Of a DNA stretch of 64,000 nt, positions 1 to 8,907 are shown one piece after another; the stretch's first letter is position 1; the number at the start of each line of letters is the position of its first letter. The stretch lies in the NCBI GenBank assembly GCA_965233625.1, contig OZ247499.1:6572001-6636000 (forward strand). Direction: 5' to 3'. The notes beneath the pieces were generated by a model that was given only the letters and a program-made list of their open reading frames with translations, searched no databases and had not been told where the DNA came from. The DNA comes from G965233625 sp965233625. Lineage in GTDB: Bacteria; Planctomycetota; Planctomycetia; Pirellulales; Pirellulaceae. Both the position numbers and the translations under genes were made by a program.

Positions 1-39
1 TCTACCGCGACACCATTCAACCGACACACTGAACCGATC

Positions 40-1809
40 GTGCCCATGTTCCACCAGATTTTACGCTTCGCCGGGCTGTACGCCGCCGCAATGCTGCTGA
101 CGCTTGCGTTTGTTTCTACTTCCATTTCCGCCGCCGAACGCTCGCCCTATCAGGCCATGGGCGGCCCTGCGAAGCCCAAGGTCGCGGCCCACTGGAACCG
201 GTTTCACGACTATGCACAGGCAACGGCGTTGCTGAAGAAACTGGCGGCCGCTCATCCGCAATACGCCAAATTGCAAAGCCTGGGGCAGTCGTATGGCAAA
301 CGCGAAATGTGGCTGATGACCATCACGGCGCCGGGCGGCAATGCGGACACCAAGCCCGCCTTCTGGATCGACGGCGGCATTCACGCCAACGAGATTCAGT
401 CGGTGGAAGTCGTGCTCTACACCGCCTGGTTCCTGCTGGAAATGGCCGGTCAGAACAAAGCGGTCGATCAACTGCTGAAAGACCGCACGTTCTATCTCGT
501 GCCCATGATGAGTCCCGATGCTCGCGATGCTCATTTCTACGAACCCAACACCACACATTCGCCCCGCACCGGCTTGCGGCCCGTGGACGACGACAAAGAC
601 GGCAAGAGCGGCGAAGATGGCTATGACGATCTGGACGGCGATGGCAGCATCACGCAGATGCGTATCCGCGACCCGGAAGGCAAATGGAAAGATCATGAGA
701 AGTATCCCGGCCTGATGGTCCGTGTCGCTGCCGGTGAGAAGGGGCAATACACGCTGCTGGGGCAGGAGGGCATTGACAACGATGGCGATGGCCGTGTGAA
801 TGAAGATGGTCCCGGCGTGTACGATCCCAACCGCGACTGGGCCTGGGACTGGCAGCCGAACTACGTGCAACGCGGCGCCCGGCGGTATCCGTTCTGGGTC
901 AAAGAGAACCGTATGGTCGCGGACTTCATCCGCAGCCGGCCGAACATCGCCGGTGGTCAGACCTACCACAACGCGGGCGGCATGATTCTACGCGGCCCCG
1001 GCGCCAAGACCGGCAACTACGACCGCAGCGACATCGCCGTATACGACATCCTGGCCAAAGAAGGCGGCAAGCTGCTGCCCGAATACCGCTATCTGAACGT
1101 CGCGACCGAGCTGTACGAAGTGTGGGGCGGCGAGTTCGACTGGCTGCATCACTTCCGCGGTGTGTTCGCCTTCAACAACGAACTGTTCACACCGTTTAAC
1201 TACTTCCGCGAGCATGAAGAAGGGACGGGCTGGTTCGGCTCGCAGGAAACGCAGCACCTGTTCAACAAGTATCTGCTGCTGGGCGACGGCTTCTCGAAGT
1301 GGAAGCCCGTCGATCATCCGCAATACGGCAAGATCGAAGTCGGCGGCTTGCGCAAAAACTGGATCAGGCAACCGCCTTCCTTCCTGATGGAAGAAGAACT
1401 ACACCGCAACGCCGCCTTCACGCTGTACCACGCCAGTGAGATGCCGCTGGTGCAGATCGACCGTATCGAAACAGAACGCCTCGAAAACAACATCACGCAG
1501 GTCACGGCGGTGATCAGCAACCCGAAGGTCACGCCCACACACTCCGCCGCCGACATCCGCCACCGCATCACCCCGCCAGACGAAGTCACTTTAAGCGGCC
1601 CCGGCATCAAGCAGATTTTCACCGCCATGCACAGCCCCGACCGCGTGTTCCGCTCGCCCCAGATTCAGACCCGCAAACCGCAGACGGTCAAGCTGTCCAG
1701 GATCGGCGGACAAAGTGTGGTCTACGTCCGCTGGCTAGTGGAAGGCGCCGGACCGTTTACGGTGAGCATCAAGTCCGTTAAAGGCGGCTCCGGCAAGCTG
1801 ACAAAGTAA
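40..1809 (+). CDS. secreted M14-family zinc carboxypeptidase
   Basis: A 589-residue secreted metallopeptidase that should cleave C-terminal residues from peptides outside the cytoplasm. Residues 1-31 form a signal peptide with likely cleavage near SISA-A. The zinc site is visible as H115-A-N-E118 and H310 in TYHN, and E381 in NNELF is the candidate general base. Two acidic DxDxDG stretches, near residues 198-206 and 246-257, resemble calcium-binding loops inserted in the catalytic domain. A second ATG six bases downstream (46) is an equally good start. The substrate cannot be told from sequence. It is convergent with the Tad operon. Confidence 0.85.
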   Translation: MPMFHQILRFAGLYAAAMLLTLAFVSTSISAAERSPYQAMGGPAKPKVAAHWNRFHDYAQATALLKKLAAAHPQYAKLQSLGQSYGKREMWLMTITAPGGNADTKPAFWIDGGIHANEIQSVEVVLYTAWFLLEMAGQNKAVDQLLKDRTFYLVPMMSPDARDAHFYEPNTTHSPRTGLRPVDDDKDGKSGEDGYDDLDGDGSITQMRIRDPEGKWKDHEKYPGLMVRVAAGEKGQYTLLGQEGIDNDGDGRVNEDGPGVYDPNRDWAWDWQPNYVQRGARRYPFWVKENRMVADFIRSRPNIAGGQTYHNAGGMILRGPGAKTGNYDRSDIAVYDILAKEGGKLLPEYRYLNVATELYEVWGGEFDWLHHFRGVFAFNNELFTPFNYFREHEEGTGWFGSQETQHLFNKYLLLGDGFSKWKPVDHPQYGKIEVGGLRKNWIRQPPSFLMEEELHRNAAFTLYHASEMPLVQIDRIETERLENNITQVTAVISNPKVTPTHSAADIRHRITPPDEVTLSGPGIKQIFTAMHSPDRVFRSPQIQTRKPQTVKLSRIGGQSVVYVRWLVEGAGPFTVSIKSVKGGSGKLTK

Positions 1810-1917
1810 GCGCTGGAAGCTTGTTACAGCTGGGCGAAACAACTTAAATCGTAGGGCGGGCTCCGCCTGCCGCATCGCAATAGCTGTTGGATTCCGTACT
1901 TGTTCGCAACAGTCCGT

Positions 1918-2895
1918 TTAGTTGTTGCCCTGCATCGCGGGGAACATTTCGTTCATCATGGTGATGGCGGCGGGGCCGACCAGGATGACGAAGATGCCGG
2001 GGAAGATGAAGATCACGAGCGGGAAGATCAGCTTCACCGCGGTTTTCGCGGCCTTTTCTTCCGCCATCTGCCGGCGGCGGGTTCGCATGGATTCGCTTTG
2101 TACACGCAGAGCTTGCGCGATGCTCGAACCGAATTTGTCGGCCTGAATGATGATCGAAGCCAGCGATTTCACATCGTCCACACCGGTGCGTTCGCCAAGT
2201 TCGTGAAGTACATCAGCGCGGGTGCTACCCATCTGCAGGTGCATGTTGGCCATGCCGAATTCTTCGGCGATCACGCGGTAAGACTTCTTCATCTCATCGG
2301 CGACTTTACGCATCGCCTGGTCCAGCGCCAGACCGGCTTCCACACAAACGACCATCAGGTCCAATGCGTCGGGCAACGCCAGGAAGATCTTTTCTTTCCG
2401 CTTTTTGGCCAGGAACCAGACCAGAATATCGGGCACAAAGAACATGCCGCCCGCGATGATGCCCGCCCGCAGGAACGCCGTCATCGTCAGCGAGGTCAGC
2501 AGCAGCGAACCGCCACCGATGAACAGGCCAAACATCAGGCACATGAATTTGATGGATAGATAAACCGTTGGCGCCGCCTCGCTACGGAAGCCGGCGTGCA
2601 CCAGCCGCATCTTCAGCTTGCCGGCGTCTTTTTCGTTCTTGGGCTGCAACGGATTGGCCAGCGGCTTGACCTTCTCCACCATCTTGGCCACGACATCCGA
2701 CGTGGACATCGAACTCTCTTTGTTGCGGTTGCGGGCCGATGGATCACGGATTTCTTCCAGCCGCTCTTCCGACCGGCTTTTACCGCCCGAGAAGAACTCC
2801 AAGGCCAGCCAGACGCCTGCGGCAAACAGGCCGAAGACGGCCACGGGAATCAGATAGACCAGATCGAAGGCGGCGAGTAATTGAAGGTTGTCCAT
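1918..2895 (-). CDS. tadC: TadC-like type II/IV secretion inner-membrane protein (T2SSF domain)
   Basis: An inner-membrane platform protein of a Tad (tight adherence) pilus machine, about 325 residues. It has an N-terminal helix (LVYLIPVAVFGLFAAGVWLA), a charged linker, a pair of central membrane helices, a T2SSF domain in the second half (DALDLMVVCVEAGLALDQAM), and a closing hydrophobic helix near the C-terminus (FPLVIFIFPGIFVILV). It is last in the order cpaF-tadB-tadC. A GTG at 2904 is an alternative start. TadB and TadC are assumed to form a pair, as is usual in Tad systems. Confidence 0.85.
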   Translation of the reverse strand: MDNLQLLAAFDLVYLIPVAVFGLFAAGVWLALEFFSGGKSRSEERLEEIRDPSARNRNKESSMSTSDVVAKMVEKVKPLANPLQPKNEKDAGKLKMRLVHAGFRSEAAPTVYLSIKFMCLMFGLFIGGGSLLLTSLTMTAFLRAGIIAGGMFFVPDILVWFLAKKRKEKIFLALPDALDLMVVCVEAGLALDQAMRKVADEMKKSYRVIAEEFGMANMHLQMGSTRADVLHELGERTGVDDVKSLASIIIQADKFGSSIAQALRVQSESMRTRRRQMAEEKAAKTAVKLIFPLVIFIFPGIFVILVGPAAITMMNEMFPAMQGNN

Positions 2896-2979
2896 AGCAG
2901 TCACGTTTTCGATATCTGGAAATGCCAGTTAGTTATTCAGCAGATGTTTCATGAAGGCGCGAAGGGATACGCGCCGCGT

Positions 2980-3945
2980 TTACACTTTGATGGTCACAAT
3001 TTTCTTAATCACCAGGGCGCCGATGAACTGCATGATGCATGCGGCGGCCAGCATTTTGTTGCCCAGCGGATCTTCAAACAGCAGCATCACGTACTCGGCA
3101 TTCAGCCGGTACATCACCACGGCCAGCACAGGCGGCAACGCCAGCAGCACAATACCGCTGAGGCGGCCTTCGCCCGTCAACGCCGCCACCTGACCGTAGA
3201 TTTTGAAGCGTTCGCGGACCAGGGCGCCGATTTTATCGAGGATTTCCGCCAGGTCGCCGCCCGTCTGCCGCTGCAGAATGACGGCAGTTGCGAAGAAGCG
3301 AAGATCCAGGTTGGGAATCCGTTCGGTCATTTCCTCAAGTGCTTCTTCCAGCGGAATGCCGAAGTTCTGTTCCTCGTAGCAACGTGCGAATTCTTTACCC
3401 AACGGCGCCTCAACCTCTTCAGCCACCAGGCTCAGTCCCGAACCCAGGCTATGCCCGGCGCGCAACGCACGGCTGATCAGTTCCAGTGCTTCGGGCAACT
3501 GCTGTCCGAACTTGTTCAGTCGCGTCTTGCGTTTCCAGAAGACATAAATGAAAGGGCACACTGCCAGTGTCAGACCGATCAGCGGCGCAAAGCCGGGATG
3601 GATGGGCAGCACAAAGGTAATCACAAAACCGAACAGTCCGGCGCCACCGGTGATGAGGGCGAACTTGGAAGGCGTCAGCGGAACGTCGGCCTGTTCCAGG
3701 AACGCCCGCAGGTTCAAAAAGTTGCTGGTGAACTCTTCAAACGCGCTGGGCATATCGTCCAGCGGCGACGAAAGCACGCTGGATTCCGGGTTGGCAGCCG
3801 GGCCGCCGCGTCCGGCGCCGGTGAGCGCCGAGAGCCGGTCTTCCAGCGGGTTATCTGATCCGCCCCGCAGCATCATCGCCACACCGCCCGCCAGGGCGGC
3901 AGCACCGACAAAGGCGGCCGCAATCACAATTATGGTAAGCATCAT
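2980..3945 (-). CDS. tadB: TadB-like type II/IV secretion inner-membrane protein (T2SSF domain)
   Basis: About 321 residues: an N-terminal membrane helix (LTIIVIAAAFVGAAALAGG), a linker, two central hydrophobic helices, then the T2SSF domain (PEALELISRALRAGHSLGSG) and a C-terminal helix. It lies between cpaF and tadC on the same strand, 84 bases before tadC, so the three are probably one transcript. In known Tad systems TadB sits in the inner membrane and couples the ATPase to pilus assembly. The start could be either ATG of the ATGATG pair (3945 or 3942), or a TTG at 3963. Confidence 0.85.
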   Translation of the reverse strand: MMLTIIVIAAAFVGAAALAGGVAMMLRGGSDNPLEDRLSALTGAGRGGPAANPESSVLSSPLDDMPSAFEEFTSNFLNLRAFLEQADVPLTPSKFALITGGAGLFGFVITFVLPIHPGFAPLIGLTLAVCPFIYVFWKRKTRLNKFGQQLPEALELISRALRAGHSLGSGLSLVAEEVEAPLGKEFARCYEEQNFGIPLEEALEEMTERIPNLDLRFFATAVILQRQTGGDLAEILDKIGALVRERFKIYGQVAALTGEGRLSGIVLLALPPVLAVVMYRLNAEYVMLLFEDPLGNKMLAAACIMQFIGALVIKKIVTIKV

Positions 3946-4029
3946 CGGTTCGATATCCTGCAATCGAGGCGCTGTTGGCCCTCGTCGTAATCAGTCGTTT
4001 GGGGGAAGCTACGCAAGTGTAGGTTGCGA

Positions 4030-5349
4030 TTAGTCCACAAGCATCACACGTTGCCGGAACGCACTGGCGGGCAGGCGGACGCCTGCTGCTTCGAGAACTT
4101 CCATGCACTTCGGGCGGATGCCGGTGGAAACGAATTTGCCGACGGCGCGGCCGTTTTCGTCAATGCCTTCCTGCTCGTAGCGGTAGATGTCCTGCATGAC
4201 GACGGTGTCCTGTTCCATGCCCGTCACTTCCGTAATGTGCGTGACCTTTCGCGGACCGCCTTGCAGACGGTTGGCCTGCACGATCAGATGCACCGCGCTG
4301 GAAATCTGCTGCCGCATGGCTTTCACGGGCATTTCAAAGCCCGCCATCATGATCATGGTTTCCATACGGGCGATAGCGTCGCGAGGCGTATTGGCGTGGG
4401 TCGTGGTCAGCGAGCCATCGTGACCGGTGTTCATCGCCTGCAACATGTCCAGGGTTTCAGGTCCACGGCATTCGCCAATGATGATGCGTTCAGGCCGCAT
4501 ACGCAGGGCGTTGCGGACCAGGTCCGTCGCCGTGATGGCGCCTTTGCCTTCGATATTCGCCGGCCGTGTTTCCAGACGGACAACATGGTCCTGCTGCAAC
4601 TGAAGTTCCGCCGCGTCTTCAATCGTGACGATACGGTCGGAGTTGCTAATAAAGCTCGAAAGCGTGTTCAGCAGCGTCGTCTTACCGGAGCCAGTACCGC
4701 CCGAAATAATAATGTTCAACCGCGCCTTCATGGCGCCTTCAAGCAGCATCACCATTTCAGGGGTGAAGGCTTTGTAGTTCAGCAGATCTTCCAGCTTCAG
4801 CGGATTAGAACCAAAACGCCGGATCGAAACTGCGGCGCCATCGAGCGCCAGTGGCGGAATGATCGCATTCACACGCGAGCCATCCGTCAGGCGGGCGTCC
4901 ACCATCGGGCATGTTTCGTCCACACGCCGGCCAACCTTCGACACAATGCGGTCAATGATCTGCAGCAGGTGGGCGTTATCGCGGAACTCCACCGTGGTGC
5001 GTTCCATCTTGCCGCGACGTTCGCAGTAGATGCTCTTGGGGCCGTTGATCAGAATATCGCTGATCGAAGGGTCTTTGAGCAGCAGTTCCAGCGGACCGAG
5101 GCCGAACGTTTCGTCCAGAACTTCCTCGATCAGCCGCTCGCGTTCGTTACGGTTGAGGAAGGTTTCTTCGGTATCACAGAGATGTTCCACCACCATGCGG
5201 ATTTCGCGGCGGAGGACATCGCCTTCGAGGTCGCCAACTTTGGAAAGATCCAGCTTATCGACAAGTTTGCCGTGAATCTTACGCTTAAGTGTTTCAAATT
5301 CCTGCGCCTTGGCAGATTCTGCGGTGCGGCCCTGGGGGAAGCTTTTCAT
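4030..5349 (-). CDS. cpaF: CpaF/TadA family secretion ATPase
   Basis: The hexameric ATPase that powers Tad pilus assembly, 439 residues from the ATG at 5349. An AGGA lies 10 bases before this ATG; a TTG at 5370 would add seven residues. Visible motifs are the Walker A GGTGSGKTT (about 217-225), an acidic segment TIEDAAEL, the Walker B region RIIIGECRG, and the His box GHDGSLTTTHANTPRD. The N-terminal 200 residues match the CpaF N-terminal domain. It is first in the operon with tadB and tadC. No prepilin peptidase, flp pilin, secretin or CpaE-type gene lies in the window. Confidence 0.92.
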   Translation of the reverse strand: MKSFPQGRTAESAKAQEFETLKRKIHGKLVDKLDLSKVGDLEGDVLRREIRMVVEHLCDTEETFLNRNERERLIEEVLDETFGLGPLELLLKDPSISDILINGPKSIYCERRGKMERTTVEFRDNAHLLQIIDRIVSKVGRRVDETCPMVDARLTDGSRVNAIIPPLALDGAAVSIRRFGSNPLKLEDLLNYKAFTPEMVMLLEGAMKARLNIIISGGTGSGKTTLLNTLSSFISNSDRIVTIEDAAELQLQQDHVVRLETRPANIEGKGAITATDLVRNALRMRPERIIIGECRGPETLDMLQAMNTGHDGSLTTTHANTPRDAIARMETMIMMAGFEMPVKAMRQQISSAVHLIVQANRLQGGPRKVTHITEVTGMEQDTVVMQDIYRYEQEGIDENGRAVGKFVSTGIRPKCMEVLEAAGVRLPASAFRQRVMLVD

Positions 5350-5370
5350 CGCGCCGGATTCCTGTAGCAA

Positions 5371-5621
5371 CGGTTTATGGGGTTAACGGGCGTCGCGCAC
5401 GCGTGCGCTATCGCGGCCAATAGAGGCGTTCTTCCAGAAACATAGGTCACAGTTACGCCGTGTAGAAAAAACGCAACCATCCTGCGACGGCATCATGCGG
5501 GGTACGATTATGCCGCTTGCAGCGGTTGGTCTGCCCGGCGGCGTGTTGACGATGCCCGCGCGGGCGCGTTCAATAGGCTCTGCCCACGCGTTTCAACTTT
5601 CCTCAACGACCGGTCGCTACG
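5371..5621. other. divergent intergenic region between cpaF and an unknown membrane gene
   Basis: About 250 bases separate the cpaF start from the next plus-strand gene, so both promoters probably lie here. No convincing promoter hexamers, hairpin or RNA gene was recognised. Short open frames here look random. Confidence 0.4.
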
Positions 5622-6356
5622 ATGACACGCAGACACATGATGGCCCGCGTCTGGCTGACGCTGATTGCCTTGCTGCTTTACGCCGGCGCCGGTCTGGCGC
5701 TGTATGTCTTTCTGCCGAGCTACTACAACTTCTATAAAGACCTGATTCCACTGGCGATCGCCTTCCCGGCCGCTTATCTGGGTAGCGTTTTTCAGCAGCG
5801 GAGCAGTTACCTGCAATCGCTACGCGATCTGTGGGGGCAGCTTATTCCCGCGGTGCATACCGCCATTGCCTTCGCACGGGCGCCAGAGCGGACAGTGGAC
5901 GCCTTTTTGAAGACGCGGACAGATCTTTCCACCGCCATTGATTCGCTGCGTGGTGTTTTTGACAACGTGCCCAAACCTGGCACTACCAAAGGGCTGTACC
6001 CTTACGAAAACTTGAAAGACATCTTAGAAATTGTGGAATGGATGGGCTGGGAGCGGAAACTAGAACCAGAACAGTGCCGTCTTACGCAAGATGCCATCCT
6101 CTCGTTATGGCGTGAGATGCATGCTAGTCTGCTGCTGGAATTCGACCGTGACCCGCCGATTATGCCCGTCAGCAAGTTTTTACATCCGCAGGAAATTTCG
6201 GTCGCCGATAAGCTATTCGCCGGAACCTTGCAGGATGACGATCTCTCGCGTTTAACGCCAGCTTCGCACCCGGACGCTCTCGAGGCTTTTGCATCCGCCG
6301 GGTCCGTAAAGAAAGAAGCTGCCACGGATGACAAAGCGAACACGGAAGCGAACTAA
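5622..6356 (+). CDS. unknown membrane-anchored protein upstream of queA
   Basis: 244 residues, not recognised. Two hydrophobic helices near residues 8-32 and 40-58 (VWLTLIALLLYAGAGLALYV; LIPLAIAFPAAYLGSVF) anchor it in the membrane. The rest is a soluble alpha-helical domain containing RDLWGQLIPAVHTAI and a Trp-rich segment (EIVEWMGWERKLEPEQ), followed by an Ala/Lys/Glu-rich tail. The gene ends 13 bases before queA on the same strand, so the two may be co-transcribed, but nothing in the protein suggests a tRNA-modification role. An in-frame ATG five codons downstream is an alternative start. Confidence 0.75.
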   Translation: MTRRHMMARVWLTLIALLLYAGAGLALYVFLPSYYNFYKDLIPLAIAFPAAYLGSVFQQRSSYLQSLRDLWGQLIPAVHTAIAFARAPERTVDAFLKTRTDLSTAIDSLRGVFDNVPKPGTTKGLYPYENLKDILEIVEWMGWERKLEPEQCRLTQDAILSLWREMHASLLLEFDRDPPIMPVSKFLHPQEISVADKLFAGTLQDDDLSRLTPASHPDALEAFASAGSVKKEAATDDKANTEAN

Positions 6357-6369
6357 GGTCTGACGCATC

Positions 6370-7416
6370 ATGGACGAACTCGCCGCATACGACTACCCGC
6401 TGCCCAAAGAACTCATCGCGCAGGAACCGCTGGTGCGCCGCACCGATGCGAGGTTGATGGTGGTGGACCGTCAGAAGGGCACGATCGAGCACGCCAACAT
6501 TTTCGATCTTCCTTCCATCCTGCTCCCCGGCGATTGCCTGACGCTGAACGATACGCGGGTGGTGCCCGCCCGGCTGACCGGCTTCCGCACCAAAACCGGC
6601 GGACGGTGGAACGGATTGTTTCTGGCTGACGATGGCGAAGGCAACCTGCGCATGCTGGGCCGCACACGCGGAAAAATTCAACCGGGCGAAACCATCACGC
6701 TGCAAGACCGCGAGGGCCGCAACGACATCCTGCTGCACCTGGTCACCCGGTTAGACAACGGCGAATGGGCCGCCCGGCCAGAGTCGGGCGAGGCGCCGAT
6801 GGAACTCTTACAACGTGTCGGCCGCGTGCCGCTGCCACATTACATCCGCGATGGCGAGATGGTGGATAACGACTTTGAAACCTATCAGACCGTCTTCGCC
6901 CGCAACGCCGGCGCGGTCGCGGCGCCGACCGCGGGTCTGCACTTCACCAGAGAACTGCTCGAAAAGATACAGCGTCGCGGAACCACGGCCTGCACCGTCA
7001 CGCTGCACGTAGGCATTGGCACCTTCCGCCCGGTCACCGCGCCGACACTTGATGAGCACACAATGCACAGCGAGTGGATGGACGTACCGGCCGCCACGGT
7101 TAAAAAACTGAATGCCGCCCGCGCCGCTGGCGGCAGCATCGTCGCCGTGGGCACCACCGCCGTCCGCTCTCTGGAAACCGCCGCCCGCAACGGCATTCTG
7201 CAACCCTACCAGGGCGACACCGATCTGTTCATCCGCCCGCCCTACCAGTTCCACGCCGTCGACAAACTCCTTACCAACTTCCACCTTCCCCGCAGCACGC
7301 TGCTGGTGCTGGTAAGAACCTTCGGCGGCGACGAACTTATCCAGGAAGCCTACGCAACCGCCGTAGAAGAAGGCTACAGGTTTTACAGCTACGGCGACGC
7401 GATGCTGATTGTGTGA
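6370..7416 (+). CDS. queA: S-adenosylmethionine:tRNA ribosyltransferase-isomerase QueA
   Basis: 348 residues, the usual QueA length. The enzyme transfers and isomerises the ribosyl group of SAM onto 7-aminomethyl-7-deazaguanine in tRNA to give epoxyqueuosine, in the cytosol. Family signatures are LAAYDYPLPKELIAQEP at the N-terminus, NDTRVVPARL, GAVAAPTAGLHFT, THMHSEW-type EHTMHSEW, VGTTAVRSLE and the C-terminal TNFHLPRSTLLVLV. No other queuosine gene is nearby. It is convergent with the Nei-type glycosylase, only six bases apart. Confidence 0.97.
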   Translation: MDELAAYDYPLPKELIAQEPLVRRTDARLMVVDRQKGTIEHANIFDLPSILLPGDCLTLNDTRVVPARLTGFRTKTGGRWNGLFLADDGEGNLRMLGRTRGKIQPGETITLQDREGRNDILLHLVTRLDNGEWAARPESGEAPMELLQRVGRVPLPHYIRDGEMVDNDFETYQTVFARNAGAVAAPTAGLHFTRELLEKIQRRGTTACTVTLHVGIGTFRPVTAPTLDEHTMHSEWMDVPAATVKKLNAARAAGGSIVAVGTTAVRSLETAARNGILQPYQGDTDLFIRPPYQFHAVDKLLTNFHLPRSTLLVLVRTFGGDELIQEAYATAVEEGYRFYSYGDAMLIV

Positions 7417-7422
7417 CGATTC

Positions 7423-8208
7423 TCACGTCTGACACTTCGTGCACGCGTACATAGTCCTGGCGCCCAGGTCCCATGATTTGATTTCCGCCTCGCACCTGGG
7501 GCAGGTTTCCTTTTTATAGCACAGCACGCGTTCCGAGCGGTTCATGCGGCTGCGGGGTTTGCCGGTGTCGCTGGGGTCTGCGGTGATGATGCGGTTGTAG
7601 CGGACGCCGATGCGGAGCATCTCGACCAGGTTCTGCCAGACGGCGCCGAATTCGTCGCGGGTCAGCGTATTGCCTGCCCGTTCTGGATCGATCCCGCACA
7701 CAAACAGCACTTCCGCCCGGTAGATGTTCCCGGCGCCGGCGATCACCGACTGATCCAGCAGCAGTTTGCCAATGGCGGCGCGGCTGCGGCTGATACGGGT
7801 CCAGGCTTTCTCCACATCCGCATCTTTACGCAAAGGATCGGCGCCCAGGCGGTCAGTGATTTTGTTGCGTCCAGCGGGTGTGAGCAGCTCGCATGTGTTG
7901 GGGCCGTTCAGGTCGAAGGCGTGTGACTCACCAACCACGCGCAAACGCACGGCGCCGCGTGGCTCTGGCGGAGGTGATTTGTGGTTGCGGAATTTGCCGT
8001 ACAGACCCAGATGTACGTGCAACACCTGCGCACCGCTCCACCAGTAGAATAGGTGCTTGCCGTATGCTTCCACCTTCTCCAGTTCCTGCCCATCCAGCGC
8101 TCTGGCGCCTTCTGCAAACCGGCCCTGGGGCGAACTGACTTGTAGCGGACCTTCGTACCGGCCGCTATGGTCGCGGGCGACGCGGTGGATAGTATGACCT
8201 TCGGGCAT
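7423..8208 (-). CDS. formamidopyrimidine/endonuclease VIII-type DNA glycosylase
   Basis: 261 residues. It removes oxidised bases from DNA and cuts the backbone by beta/delta elimination. The N-terminus MPEGHTIHR gives the catalytic Pro2-Glu3 pair and is the form seen in Nei2-type endonuclease VIII rather than MutM. The helix-two-turn-helix is visible as SVIAGAGNIYRAEVLF, and a C-terminal zinc finger as CPRC...CTKC. Whether it prefers oxidised purines or pyrimidines cannot be read from sequence. It shares a strand with the FabZ-like gene 39 bases upstream. Confidence 0.92.
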   Translation of the reverse strand: MPEGHTIHRVARDHSGRYEGPLQVSSPQGRFAEGARALDGQELEKVEAYGKHLFYWWSGAQVLHVHLGLYGKFRNHKSPPPEPRGAVRLRVVGESHAFDLNGPNTCELLTPAGRNKITDRLGADPLRKDADVEKAWTRISRSRAAIGKLLLDQSVIAGAGNIYRAEVLFVCGIDPERAGNTLTRDEFGAVWQNLVEMLRIGVRYNRIITADPSDTGKPRSRMNRSERVLCYKKETCPRCEAEIKSWDLGARTMYACTKCQT

Positions 8209-8247
8209 AGCGGCAGCGGACTCTCCTGTTGAATCGCCGTAAGAAAA

Positions 8248-8706
8248 CTACTGCGCGGCTGTGACGGCAGCCGGTTGCGAATCGAGCGCCGCTTCGGTGG
8301 CGACAAATGTCAGTTCGGTCGTGGTTTCTCCGTTGACCGATATCCGACCGTGGCAGGTAATGGCCTGACGGAAGATGTCGCGACGCTTCACAACAATATC
8401 AATCGTTTCACCGGGCCGTACCATCCGGCGGAACTTCACATTCCGCACACGCGCGATGACGGGCAGCTTGCCTTCTTCCGTGGGTTGCGTGCGGGCGATC
8501 AGCACCGCTGATGCCTGGAAGGCAGCTTCACACTGTAAGGCGCCGGGAAACAGCGGGAAATCGGTGTAGTGAGCCTTAAACAGTTCCAGTTCAGGGTCCA
8601 GATATTTGCGGGCGTGAATCTGGTCATCGTCGATACTAACGACTTCATCCACCCACAGATAAGGGTCTTTGGCAAGCAACGCGGCTTGCAGTGCTTCACG
8701 GTCCAT
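8248..8706 (-). CDS. FabZ-like 3-hydroxyacyl-ACP dehydratase family protein
   Basis: A hot-dog-fold protein of about 152 residues. FabZ proteins dehydrate 3-hydroxyacyl-ACP in fatty acid elongation. The catalytic His and Glu are present in AHYTDFPLFPGALQCEAAFQ, which departs from the usual HFPGxPVxPGV form around the His. The N-terminal DPYLWVDEVVSID matches FabZ. The ATG at 8706 was preferred to an upstream TTG (8715). A C-terminal Ala/Gln-rich tail (DSQPAAVTAAQ) is extra. It stands apart from other fatty-acid genes, so it may serve a specialised lipid. Confidence 0.82.
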   Translation of the reverse strand: MDREALQAALLAKDPYLWVDEVVSIDDDQIHARKYLDPELELFKAHYTDFPLFPGALQCEAAFQASAVLIARTQPTEEGKLPVIARVRNVKFRRMVRPGETIDIVVKRRDIFRQAITCHGRISVNGETTTELTFVATEAALDSQPAAVTAAQ

Positions 8707-8907
8707 AACACGCAATTCTGTTAGAAGTTGATGGGCGGTTAATCAGATTGATCGTTGTCTGGAAGTAACAACCGGCATCATAGCAGGCAGGCAAGGCCAT
8801 GCAGCGTTCAGGCCGTTCCGCTTTTCCAGTCAGGCCGGCGTTGCCAGATTTCGCCGGCCCTGGTACTCTCCCGCCGCGCAGATGCTATGCGCAGACATTC
8901 AGAAAGA

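Noticed and set aside
1900..5367. Long plus-strand open frames opposite the Tad genes
   Set aside because: They are His/Gln/Arg-rich shadows of the Tad genes with no recognisable domain.
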